Source: Marinomonas sp. TW1 (GTDB taxonomy: Bacteria; Pseudomonadota; Gammaproteobacteria; Pseudomonadales; Marinomonadaceae). From it: a stretch of DNA of 64,000 bases. How positions within the stretch are numbered: the stretch's first letter is position 1; the number at the start of each line of letters is the position of its first letter. Below are positions 36,898 through 44,524 of this stretch, piece by piece. The position numbers and the translations under genes are program-made. The DNA is taken from NCBI RefSeq assembly GCF_001625355.1, contig NZ_JSEE01000016.1, positions 26,332 to 90,331 of the forward strand, read 5' to 3'. The notes under the pieces were generated by a model. The model saw only the letters and a list, made by a program, of their open reading frames with translations, ran no database searches and had not been told where the DNA came from.

Positions 36898-37776
36898 ATG
36901 CAACAAATCAGCGTACAGCGTCATCAATTGGCGGAAGGGCCTTTCTGGTGTGCGCTGCAACAGGCGTTATATTGGGTGGATATTCCAGCCTGTCAGGTTT
37001 GGTGTTGGCATCAGACCACGAATCAAACCGAGCATTGGACTTTGTCGAAAAAAGTGTCCGCTGTATTTACCACGCAAGGTGAACGTTTATTGGTGACCTT
37101 GGAAGACGGTGTTGCTTACTTAAATAAGCGAACTGGCGAGTTGGAATACTTATGTGATCTTGATGTTGATATTCCTGGGAATCGCAGTAACGACGCTAAA
37201 TGTGATCCAGAGGGCAACCTTTGGGTGGGGACGATGGACGATGCTGAACAAACGGCCAGTGGGCGTTTGTGGAAAGTAACGGCAGAAGGCAAGAAAACCT
37301 TGATGCTAGAAGGTATTGGCATCTCTAACACCTTAGCGTGGGACGTGTCTCGCGATCGTTTTTATTTTGGCGATTCCATGACGCGCAAGGTGCACGCTTA
37401 CCCTTACTCTGAATTTTACGATGTGCGAGCGCAAAAGCCTTTTTTTGAGGTGAAAGAGGGCATAGGTGCGGATGGTTCATGTATTGATCAACAAGCTTGT
37501 TTGTGGAACGCCAATTGGGACGGCGCTCGTATTGTGCGTTATGACCCCGAAGGTGAAGTGTTACAGACGATTGAATTGCCATTTAAAAAGCCAACCAGTT
37601 GTGTATTTGGTGGCGTGGGTGGCAATACCTTGTTCATTACTTCTGCCAGTGTCGCGACGAGTGAAGAAGAACTGGCCAAGCAACCATTAGCAGGTCATGT
37701 GGTGGCGATCGATCTTAAAGCTGAGTATGGCATTGACGTGGCAGGTGAGCCAAGTCAGCCGTTTGCTGGAGCGTAA
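36898..37776 (+). CDS. SMP-30/gluconolactonase family lactonase
   Basis: A 292-residue six-bladed beta-propeller hydrolase. Metal ligands of the family are visible: E in LAEGPFW, N in RSNDAKCDPEGNLWVGTMD, N in ISNTLAWD and D in GADGSCIDQQACLW. In this operon it would open galactono-1,4- or 1,5-lactone to galactonate, linking the dehydrogenase to the dehydratase. It is one base after dgoA's stop and two bases before the beta-galactosidase gene, so tightly co-transcribed. Confidence 0.92.
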   Translation: MQQISVQRHQLAEGPFWCALQQALYWVDIPACQVWCWHQTTNQTEHWTLSKKVSAVFTTQGERLLVTLEDGVAYLNKRTGELEYLCDLDVDIPGNRSNDAKCDPEGNLWVGTMDDAEQTASGRLWKVTAEGKKTLMLEGIGISNTLAWDVSRDRFYFGDSMTRKVHAYPYSEFYDVRAQKPFFEVKEGIGADGSCIDQQACLWNANWDGARIVRYDPEGEVLQTIELPFKKPTSCVFGGVGGNTLFITSASVATSEEELAKQPLAGHVVAIDLKAEYGIDVAGEPSQPFAGA

Positions 37777-37778
37777 AC

Positions 37779-39749
37779 ATGAAATTAGGTGTTTGTTATT
37801 ACCCAGAGCATTGGCCGAAGAGTCGTTGGCGTGTTGATGCAGAGCAGATGAAAAAAATCGGCATTGAGTACGTTCGTGTCGGTGAATTTAGTTGGAGCAC
37901 CATCGAGCCAACGCCAGGTGAATTGCATTGGCAGTGGTTAGATGAATCGCTGGATATTTTACATGAACACGGTTTGAAAGTGATTCTTGGTACACCAACT
38001 GCGACACCACCTAAATGGTTGGTGGACCGTCATCCCAGTATGTTAGCAAAAGATGAACAAGGTCGTGTGCGTGGTTTTGGTTCGCGTCGTCATTACACGT
38101 TTGCCAGTTTAGAATACCGAGAAGAATGTCGTCGTATCACCAGTTTGATGGCGCAGCGTTATGGACAGCACCCCGCGGTAGCCTCTTGGCAAACTGACAA
38201 TGAGTACGGTTGTCACGATACGATTTTGAGTTATGCCGAAGCGGATTTGGCGGCTTTTCGTCTTTGGTTAAAAGACAAATACGGTCGCATTGAGGTGCTT
38301 AATCAAGCTTGGGGCAATGTTTTTTGGAGCATGGAATACCGTGATTTCGATGAAATAGAGTTGCCAAATCTGACGGTAACAGAAGCCAACCCTTCGCATC
38401 GTCTAGATTTTCAGCGTTGTTGTTCTGATCAAGTGGTGGCCTACAACAAGCTACAGGTGGATATTTTGCGAGAGCATTCTGCCGGTCGTGATTTGGTTCA
38501 TAACTACATGGGCTTTTTCACTGCGTTTGATCATCACAAAGTGGGGCAAGATCTCGATGTCGCCAGTTGGGATACTTATCCATTGGGATTTTTGGACCAA
38601 GAAGCCATCTACAGCGAGGAAGAAAAACAGACCTATTTGCGTGTTGGTCATCCTGACTTTGGCGCTTTCCATCATGACTTGTATCGCGGTTGTGGTAAAG
38701 GGCGCTTGTGGATCATGGAGCAGCAACCTGGCCCAGTAAACTGGGCACCCCATAATCCTTCCCCTGCCGATGGCGCGGTGCGCTTATGGACTTGGGAAGC
38801 GTTTTCTCATGGTGCCGAGTTGGTGTCTTACTTCCGTTGGCGTCAAGCGCCATTTGCCCAAGAACAAATGCACGCAGGTTTGTTACGACCTGATGCTGAA
38901 GAAGCCGAGGCCGCTAAAGAAGCGGCGCAAGTAGCCAAAGAAGTTGCGCAACTGTCTGCTGCATTGGGTATGGATGCAGATGAACTGTTGTCTTTGCCGA
39001 GTGCAGGGAAGGTGGCTTTGATGTTTGATTATGACGCTTGTTGGTCGTTGGATATTCAGCCGCAATCACGTGCTTATCGTTATTTGTTCTGGTGTTATCG
39101 AATGTATGAAGCGTTACGTGAGTTGGGCTTGTCGGTTGACATCATTTCTGCGCATGCTTCTTTGGATACCTATCAAATGCTCATACTGCCAGCGCAAGCG
39201 CACATCGGTGATGATTTGCTTAAGCGTTTGGAAGCGTTTGACGGCTTGTTATTGGCTGGGCCTAGAACCGGCAGTAAAACCTCGAGCTATCAAATTCCAG
39301 AAAATCTCGCACCTGGTCCATTGCGCAAGTTATTGCCACTGCAAGTTGAGCGTGTTGACGCTTTGCCGAATCACACTCAGTTGGCCGTTTCTGGTGCTTG
39401 GGGCGAAGGCTTGCTTAAACATTGGCACGAGCAAATTGCGACAGATTTACCTTGTCTATTAAAAGACGATGTAGGTAATCCCGTATTAGTGGGACAAGGT
39501 CAGCATTTTTATCTAGGGTCTTGTTTGGATAATGAGGCGCTCAAGGCGAGTTTGGCAAAACTTGCTGATAAAGCAGGCTTGGAAACGTATTACTTGCCGA
39601 AAGGCTTAAGAATCCGTGAGAGAGGCGAGCTCATTTTTGTGATGAATTATGCTTCTCGAACCATCGATTTTGCGCCTGAAGGGGCAGAATTGGTGATCGG
39701 TAGTCGCCGTTTGGAAGCGGCAAATATTGCTATTTGGAAAAAGTGCTAG
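37779..39749 (+). CDS. Beta-galactosidase, GH42
   Basis: A 656-residue GH42 enzyme removing beta-linked galactose. The acid/base glutamate is in TDNEYGCHD (E142) and the nucleophile in WIMEQQPGPVNW (E314). The N-terminal GVCYYPEHWP and GEFSWSTIEP motifs are characteristic. The trimerisation and C-terminal domains follow. There is no signal peptide, so like the GH36 it acts on imported sugars. Having both alpha- and beta-galactosidases in one operon suggests mixed or several galactoside substrates. Confidence 0.96.
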   Translation: MKLGVCYYPEHWPKSRWRVDAEQMKKIGIEYVRVGEFSWSTIEPTPGELHWQWLDESLDILHEHGLKVILGTPTATPPKWLVDRHPSMLAKDEQGRVRGFGSRRHYTFASLEYREECRRITSLMAQRYGQHPAVASWQTDNEYGCHDTILSYAEADLAAFRLWLKDKYGRIEVLNQAWGNVFWSMEYRDFDEIELPNLTVTEANPSHRLDFQRCCSDQVVAYNKLQVDILREHSAGRDLVHNYMGFFTAFDHHKVGQDLDVASWDTYPLGFLDQEAIYSEEEKQTYLRVGHPDFGAFHHDLYRGCGKGRLWIMEQQPGPVNWAPHNPSPADGAVRLWTWEAFSHGAELVSYFRWRQAPFAQEQMHAGLLRPDAEEAEAAKEAAQVAKEVAQLSAALGMDADELLSLPSAGKVALMFDYDACWSLDIQPQSRAYRYLFWCYRMYEALRELGLSVDIISAHASLDTYQMLILPAQAHIGDDLLKRLEAFDGLLLAGPRTGSKTSSYQIPENLAPGPLRKLLPLQVERVDALPNHTQLAVSGAWGEGLLKHWHEQIATDLPCLLKDDVGNPVLVGQGQHFYLGSCLDNEALKASLAKLADKAGLETYYLPKGLRIRERGELIFVMNYASRTIDFAPEGAELVIGSRRLEAANIAIWKKC

Positions 39750-39767
39750 TAAAGCAAAAAAATAAAG

Positions 39768-39782
39768 TGGAACTAAGTTTCT
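39768..39782. promoter_or_regulatory. IclR-type operator 1 before the sugar-binding protein gene
   Basis: TGGAACTAAGTTTCT, an imperfect 15-bp palindrome with a TGGAAC half-site identical to the one at 28802. It is paired with a second site 33 bases downstream in inverted orientation. Confidence 0.55.
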
Positions 39783-39814
39783 TTTATTGAAAATTCTGAA
39801 GAATTGTTTAATAC

Positions 39815-39829
39815 TGAAACTTGGTTCCA
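39815..39829. promoter_or_regulatory. IclR-type operator 2 before the sugar-binding protein gene
   Basis: TGAAACTTGGTTCCA; its reverse complement TGGAACCAAGTTTCA closely matches the site at 39768. It lies about 33 bases ahead of the binding-protein start. Confidence 0.6.
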
Positions 39830-39861
39830 GTAAATAAAAAGAAAAAGAGGACTTGCTTATC

Positions 39862-41085
39862 ATGAAAAAAATCCAATCCATGTTGGTCGGAGCTATGGCA
39901 TTAACGGCCGCTTCACTCGCCAGTGCGGGCACCTTGGTGATTAACTCGGATCAGGCTGATCCAGCACCAAAGAAAGCCTTTGCCGAAATCATTCAAAAAT
40001 TTGAACAAGAGAACCCAGACATCACGGTGAAATACAATCTTTATGATAAAGAGGCGTATAAGACTGCGATTCGTAACTGGCTATCCACTACACCGCCAGA
40101 CGTGGTGTTTTGGTATGCGGGTAACCGTATGAAAGCCTTTGTAGACCGTGGGTTGTTTGAAGACGTGAGTGACCTTTGGGATAACAATGGCCTGAAGAAC
40201 GACATGGCGTCTGCCGCACCAGCCATGACCATAGATGGTAAACAGTGGGGAATGCCTTACACTTACTATCAGTGGGGCATTTACTACCGTAAAGACATTT
40301 TCGAAAACCTAGGCTTGTCTGAACCGAAAACTTGGGACGAGTTCCTTGCGGTGAACGCTAAGCTGAAAGCCAACGATGTCACACCGGTTACCATTGGTAC
40401 CAAATACCTTTGGACGGCAGCGGGTTGGTTTGATTACTTGAACATGCGTACCAACGGTTTGGCATTCCACATTGATTTAATGGACGGCAAGATTCCTTAT
40501 ACTGACCCTCGTGTGCGCAAGACTTTCGAGAACTGGAAAGTGCTGGTTGATAAAGGCTACTTCCTGAAAAACCATGCGTCATACTCTTGGCAAGAAGCGC
40601 AACCTTTCCTATACAATGGTAAGGCGGCAATGTACTTGATTGGTAATTTCATTACGCCAAACTTTCCAAAAGAGTTAGACGGTAAAATTGGTTTCTTCCA
40701 GTTCCCACAAATCGATCCAAGTGTGGGCATGTCAGAAGATGCACCAATGGATACCATTCACATTCCAGCCAAGGCCAAGAACAAAGCCGATGCTCGTAAG
40801 TTCCTAGAGTTTATGTCTCGAGGCGATAATCAAACCTTGGTGAATGCGGCTTTGATCCAAATTCCGCCGAATGTTAAAGCCCAAGCGCCTGATAATTATT
40901 TCTTGAACAAGGGTGTTGATATGCTGAACAATGCGTCTGGCACAGCACAGTTTTATGACCGTGATACTGAACCAAGCATGGCGCAAGAAGGGATGAAAGG
41001 TTTCCAAGAATTTATGGTTAAGCCTGAACGTTTGGATGCGATTTTGAAGCGCCTTGAAAGAGCGAGAAAACGCGCCTTCCGCTAA
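39862..41085 (+). CDS. Sugar ABC transporter substrate-binding protein
   Basis: A CUT1-type (SBP_bac_1) periplasmic binding protein of 407 residues from ATG 39862, which follows an AAAGAGGA ribosome site; a TTG nine bases earlier is also in frame. Signal peptide about residues 1-23 (ends LASAG). The mature part has typical family segments such as VKYNLYDKEAYKTAIRNWL, PPDVVFWYAGNRM and WGMPYTYYQWGIYYRKD. It lies after the glycosidase genes rather than next to the permeases and has its own operator-bearing 100-base upstream region, which would allow high independent expression. It is rounded off by a strong terminator. Confidence 0.93.
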   Translation: MKKIQSMLVGAMALTAASLASAGTLVINSDQADPAPKKAFAEIIQKFEQENPDITVKYNLYDKEAYKTAIRNWLSTTPPDVVFWYAGNRMKAFVDRGLFEDVSDLWDNNGLKNDMASAAPAMTIDGKQWGMPYTYYQWGIYYRKDIFENLGLSEPKTWDEFLAVNAKLKANDVTPVTIGTKYLWTAAGWFDYLNMRTNGLAFHIDLMDGKIPYTDPRVRKTFENWKVLVDKGYFLKNHASYSWQEAQPFLYNGKAAMYLIGNFITPNFPKELDGKIGFFQFPQIDPSVGMSEDAPMDTIHIPAKAKNKADARKFLEFMSRGDNQTLVNAALIQIPPNVKAQAPDNYFLNKGVDMLNNASGTAQFYDRDTEPSMAQEGMKGFQEFMVKPERLDAILKRLERARKRAFR

Positions 41086-41103
41086 GAATGTTATCGCTAT
41101 TTT

Positions 41104-41141
41104 AAAAAAGCCAGTTTCAATCCGTTGAAACTGGTTTTTTT
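41104..41141 (+). terminator. Terminator of the galactoside island
   Basis: AAAAAAGCCAGTTTCAA (41104-41120), loop TCCG, TTGAAACTGGTTTTTT from 41125, then more T residues: a long perfect stem with a T-run. Confidence 0.93.
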
Positions 41142-41227
41142 TTGTTTTTGCTAACGGCTTGTCTTGCAGACATTTTTTCATTTGATTCAACCTAATATTC
41201 ATTCTGAATAAGTGTGATTCTCATAAA

Positions 41228-41248
41228 ATATGTTATATCATAACTTTT
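41228..41248 (+). promoter_or_regulatory. Zur-box-like palindrome upstream of Opp/Nik-type importer
   Basis: GTTATATCATAAC (41232-41244) within ATATGTTATATCATAACTTTT differs by one base from the core GTTATANTATAAC of the gammaproteobacterial Zur box. It lies about 35-45 bases before the GTG start of the importer operon, a normal place for a repressor site. Zinc control is inferred from this match alone. Confidence 0.5.
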
Positions 41249-41277
41249 CTTTCTTTATTGAATAGGAAATCATTTCC

Positions 41278-42813
41278 GTGACAAGGCTATTTATTGTATT
41301 AATCAGTGTTTTGGGTGTGGCGTTTAGTGGCCAAAGTATGGCTAAACCTACTCCAGAAAATACTCTTTCTGTTAGTGCGGCTTTCGAGTTCACTAGTTTA
41401 GACCCCTCTAAAAACGGTTATATTTTTAGCCGTATGCAAATTATTGAAACCTTATTAGATGTTGATGCAAACGGTGTATTAATACCTGCATTGGCCAGTC
41501 ATTGGTCTGTGAGTAAAGATGCGAAAACTTGGACTTTTGATATTCGCCAAGGTGTTCATTTTCATGATGGTTCTTTGCTCGATGCCGCTGCGGTTGTAAA
41601 CAGTCTAAACATTGCTTTGCAAAAACACGGTGCGTTGCGAAAAGCGCCGATTGAACAGATCGCTGCATTGGGCGAGCATCAAGTCGTTATTCAACTATCA
41701 AGTCCATACGTTGTCTTAGGGGCGGTGCTAGCCAATTATGCAAATGCCATTTTATCCCCTAGTGCTTATGCGCAAGACGGTGAAGTATTGGCTCTGTCTT
41801 CAACAGGGCCGTATCAGTTGTATCAATTTTCGCCACCGCACAAATTAGTGGTTGAAAAGTTTGATGACTACTGGGGCAAAAAAGCGAGCATCCCTTATGC
41901 CAGTTATTTGACAGGGCACCGTGCGGAAAGTCGTGTTTTACAAGCTCGCAGTGGCCAAGCGGACATTGTGTTTGGTTTGGACCCAGCTAGCCTGCCAATT
42001 TTGAAACGTCTACCAAACCTGACGTTGCACTCAAATGCGATCCCTCGAACCATTGTGATCAAATTAAACAGCGAATACGCTTTTTTAAAGGATATTCGTG
42101 CTCGTCAAGCCTTGAGTGACGCCATTAATCGCGTTGGTATTGCCCGTGGCGTACTGCGGACACCAGGTGCGGAAGCGGAACAAATTATGCCGGCGTCTAT
42201 GTCGAATTGGCATCTAGATGTTCCGAATAAGGTTTCTGACGGTAAGGCCAAAGCCGAAGCGTTGTTGGCGGAACTGGGTTGGCAGAAAAATGCGGATGGG
42301 TACCTAGAGAAGCAAGGTGAGATCTTCACGGTACGGTTAATTACTTACGCAGATCGTCCGGAATTGACGACTGTGGCAACGGCGATTCAGGCACAATGGG
42401 AAGCCATTGGCGTGAAAACAAAAGTGGATGTCACGAACTCCAGTGCGATTCCAATGGGTCACCAAGATGGATCTTTGCAAGCCGCATTGATTGCACGAAA
42501 TTATGGCTTTATTGCGAATCCGTTAGCGGTTTTATTGGCGGACTATGGTCAAAATGGTGGCGGTGAATGGGGCGCGATGAATTGGCACAATGACGCAGTT
42601 AGCGCTTTGTTGTCAGAACTTGAGCAGACCACGGACACTCAGGTATTCCGTCAAAAAGCTCAGCAAGTAGCGCAGTTTATTTATAATGAACGTCCTGTTA
42701 TTCCTGTCACTTCATATGTTCAACAAACGTCGGTAAGTAATCGTGTTAAAGGCTTCCGCTTTGATCCGTTTGAACGTCGCTTTTTATTGAATGAAATGGA
42801 GTTTATTCGTTAA
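41278..42813 (+). CDS. ABC importer substrate-binding protein (Opp/Nik-type, SBP family 5)
   Basis: A 511-residue cluster-C binding protein with a Sec signal peptide (about 1-22, ending SMA|KP) and no lipobox cysteine. Family 5 marks include SAAFEFTSLDPSKNGY, LIPALASHWSVSKDAKTWTF, IRQGVHFHDGS, and STGPYQLYQF. The start is GTG 41278 after AGGAAA. Related proteins bind di/oligopeptides, nickel, or metal-metallophore complexes. The NikA-like architecture of the operon and the upstream Zur-like palindrome favour a metal complex, but the ligand cannot be read from sequence. Confidence 0.9.
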   Translation: MTRLFIVLISVLGVAFSGQSMAKPTPENTLSVSAAFEFTSLDPSKNGYIFSRMQIIETLLDVDANGVLIPALASHWSVSKDAKTWTFDIRQGVHFHDGSLLDAAAVVNSLNIALQKHGALRKAPIEQIAALGEHQVVIQLSSPYVVLGAVLANYANAILSPSAYAQDGEVLALSSTGPYQLYQFSPPHKLVVEKFDDYWGKKASIPYASYLTGHRAESRVLQARSGQADIVFGLDPASLPILKRLPNLTLHSNAIPRTIVIKLNSEYAFLKDIRARQALSDAINRVGIARGVLRTPGAEAEQIMPASMSNWHLDVPNKVSDGKAKAEALLAELGWQKNADGYLEKQGEIFTVRLITYADRPELTTVATAIQAQWEAIGVKTKVDVTNSSAIPMGHQDGSLQAALIARNYGFIANPLAVLLADYGQNGGGEWGAMNWHNDAVSALLSELEQTTDTQVFRQKAQQVAQFIYNERPVIPVTSYVQQTSVSNRVKGFRFDPFERRFLLNEMEFIR

Positions 42814-43745
42814 TGAAGGCATTGCTTTTGAAACGGCTGCTGCAGCTGATTACTGTGGTATGGGGGGTTGGCACATTAACCTTTGTGTTGATGCGCTCTT
42901 TACCTGGTGACATGGCGTATCGTATTGCTGCCAGTCGTTATGGACAAGACAATGTCAACTCAGATGCTGCGGCTTTAGTGCGTGAAGAGTTAGGGTTAAA
43001 TCAGCACCCGCTAGAGGCATATTGGCACTGGTTGACAGATTTGTTGCAGTTTAATTTGGGCAACTCAATGGTGAGTGGTTTACCCGTTATTGAGTCAGTG
43101 CAGCATATGTTGGGTCATTCTATGTTGTTGGCGTTTGCGGGTTTAATGGTGTCGATTCTCATCGCCATTCCATTAGGCTTGTTGTCTGCTTGGCGAGGCA
43201 ATCCGTTGGATTCTGTTTTGATGGGCTTGTCGAGTGCCATTCGAGCCATGCCGGTGTTCGTGGTTGGGGTATTGTTTGTGCTCTTATTTGCTTTGCATCT
43301 GGGGTGGTTTCCGGTAGCAGGTTACGGCACCTTTGCGCATTTAGTCCTGCCAGCTGTGACGTTGGCGTTAAGTTTGGCGGCCGTATCAAATCGTGTCGTC
43401 CGTGATTCGGCAAAGCAGACATTTCGTGCGGCTTTTTATCAATTTTCGAAGGTGAAAGGCCTCACCGCATGGCAGACATTTCATCGTCATGGTGTGCGTA
43501 ATATCGCTGTGCCGGTTGTGGCGTTCTTCGGTATTCAATTGGTTAGTATGATTGAAGGGATTGTGATGATTGAGTCCTTGTTTTCATGGCCCGGTATAGG
43601 TCATGGTTTGGCTCACGCTATTTTTGCTCGTGATATTCCGGTGATTCAAGGTGCGGCTCTGGCCATGGGCGTGGTCTTCGTGCTTTTGAATACGCTCGTA
43701 GACTTGTTGTGTTTATGGATAGATCCACGAGGAGTCGAGCAATGA
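42813..43745 (+). CDS. ABC importer permease 1 (DppB/NikB-like)
   Basis: A 310-residue permease with six transmembrane segments. The N-terminal signature LLKRLLQLITVVWGVGTLTF and LPGDMAYRIAA, plus REELGLNQHPLEAYWHWL with FNLGNSMVSGLPV, are typical of DppB/NikB. The coupling EAA-type loop appears as FYQFSKVKGLTAWQTFHRHG, and the C-terminus has SWPGIGHGLAHAIFARDIPV. Its start overlaps the binding-protein stop by one base and its end overlaps the next gene by four. Confidence 0.94.
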   Translation: MKALLLKRLLQLITVVWGVGTLTFVLMRSLPGDMAYRIAASRYGQDNVNSDAAALVREELGLNQHPLEAYWHWLTDLLQFNLGNSMVSGLPVIESVQHMLGHSMLLAFAGLMVSILIAIPLGLLSAWRGNPLDSVLMGLSSAIRAMPVFVVGVLFVLLFALHLGWFPVAGYGTFAHLVLPAVTLALSLAAVSNRVVRDSAKQTFRAAFYQFSKVKGLTAWQTFHRHGVRNIAVPVVAFFGIQLVSMIEGIVMIESLFSWPGIGHGLAHAIFARDIPVIQGAALAMGVVFVLLNTLVDLLCLWIDPRGVEQ

Positions 43746-44524
43746 TATTACGAACATCTCAATGGCTTGGTTTGTCTTTGTTGCTTGGCTTACTGCTGTT
43801 TTCTTTATTGGGCATTACCTTGTCGCCTTACAGTATCTCTCAGCAGGACTTAAATGCCATCTTGGTTCCGCCCAATGCCGAGCATTGGTTAGGCACGGAT
43901 CATTTTGGACGTAGCATGCTGTCGCGGATGGCACACGCAATTGGCTTGTCGTTTGCTCTCGGTATCTTATGTGTGGTGACATCGGCTTTTTTAGGGACGA
44001 CTCTTGGCGTAATGGCTGTGTGGGCTGGCAAACGAGTTGATCAGGCTTTAGCGGTTGTCGTGAACATTTTATTGGCCTTACCAGGTTTGGTGATTGTGCT
44101 GCTATTTGCCGCGATTGCGCCGGGTTCATTTTGGGTTTTGTATATTGCCATTTCCCTTGTTCAGTGGGTGGAATATTTCCGCGTGACCCGTGCTATTACA
44201 CAAGGAGTCATTCAGAGTCCTGCGCGCCAATCCTCTAATATGATGGGCTTTGGCACTTGGTACCAATTTAAACGTCACATCTGGCCTGCTATTGCGCCTT
44301 CGGTGTTTACGTTGGCGGCATTTGGTGGAGCGAATGCGATTCTTACCATGGCGTCATTAGGTTTTGTTTATGTTGGTATCCAGCCGCCTTTGGCGGAGCT
44401 TGGTTTGATGACAGTGGAATTGTTTCCTTTTTATAGTGAAGCGCCTTGGTTATTAGCCCAACCTCTGGTTGTCATCGCTTTGATGGTGTTTGGTTTTCAT
44501 TTATTAGCAGGTAAACGCGCATGA
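43742..44524 (+). CDS. ABC importer permease 2 (DppC/NikC-like)
   Basis: A 260-residue permease from ATG 43742, which follows a GAGGAG ribosome site and overlaps the previous stop (ATGA); the frame extends upstream to 43709 but that part is atypical. DppC marks: PPNAEHWLGTDHFGRSMLSRM and LLALPGLVIVLLFAAI, then the coupling loop around SSNMMGFGTWYQFKRHIWPA. The terminal region is FPFYSEAPWLLAQPLVVIAL. It forms a heterodimeric channel with the preceding gene product. Confidence 0.92.
   Translation: MILRTSQWLGLSLLLGLLLFSLLGITLSPYSISQQDLNAILVPPNAEHWLGTDHFGRSMLSRMAHAIGLSFALGILCVVTSAFLGTTLGVMAVWAGKRVDQALAVVVNILLALPGLVIVLLFAAIAPGSFWVLYIAISLVQWVEYFRVTRAITQGVIQSPARQSSNMMGFGTWYQFKRHIWPAIAPSVFTLAAFGGANAILTMASLGFVYVGIQPPLAELGLMTVELFPFYSEAPWLLAQPLVVIALMVFGFHLLAGKRA

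Noticed and set aside
41205..41250. NikR or Fur operator before the Opp/Nik-type importer
   Set aside because: No GTATGA-N16-TCATAC pair is present and the TGATTCTCAT stretch is only a poor Fur match; the Zur-like palindrome is better.
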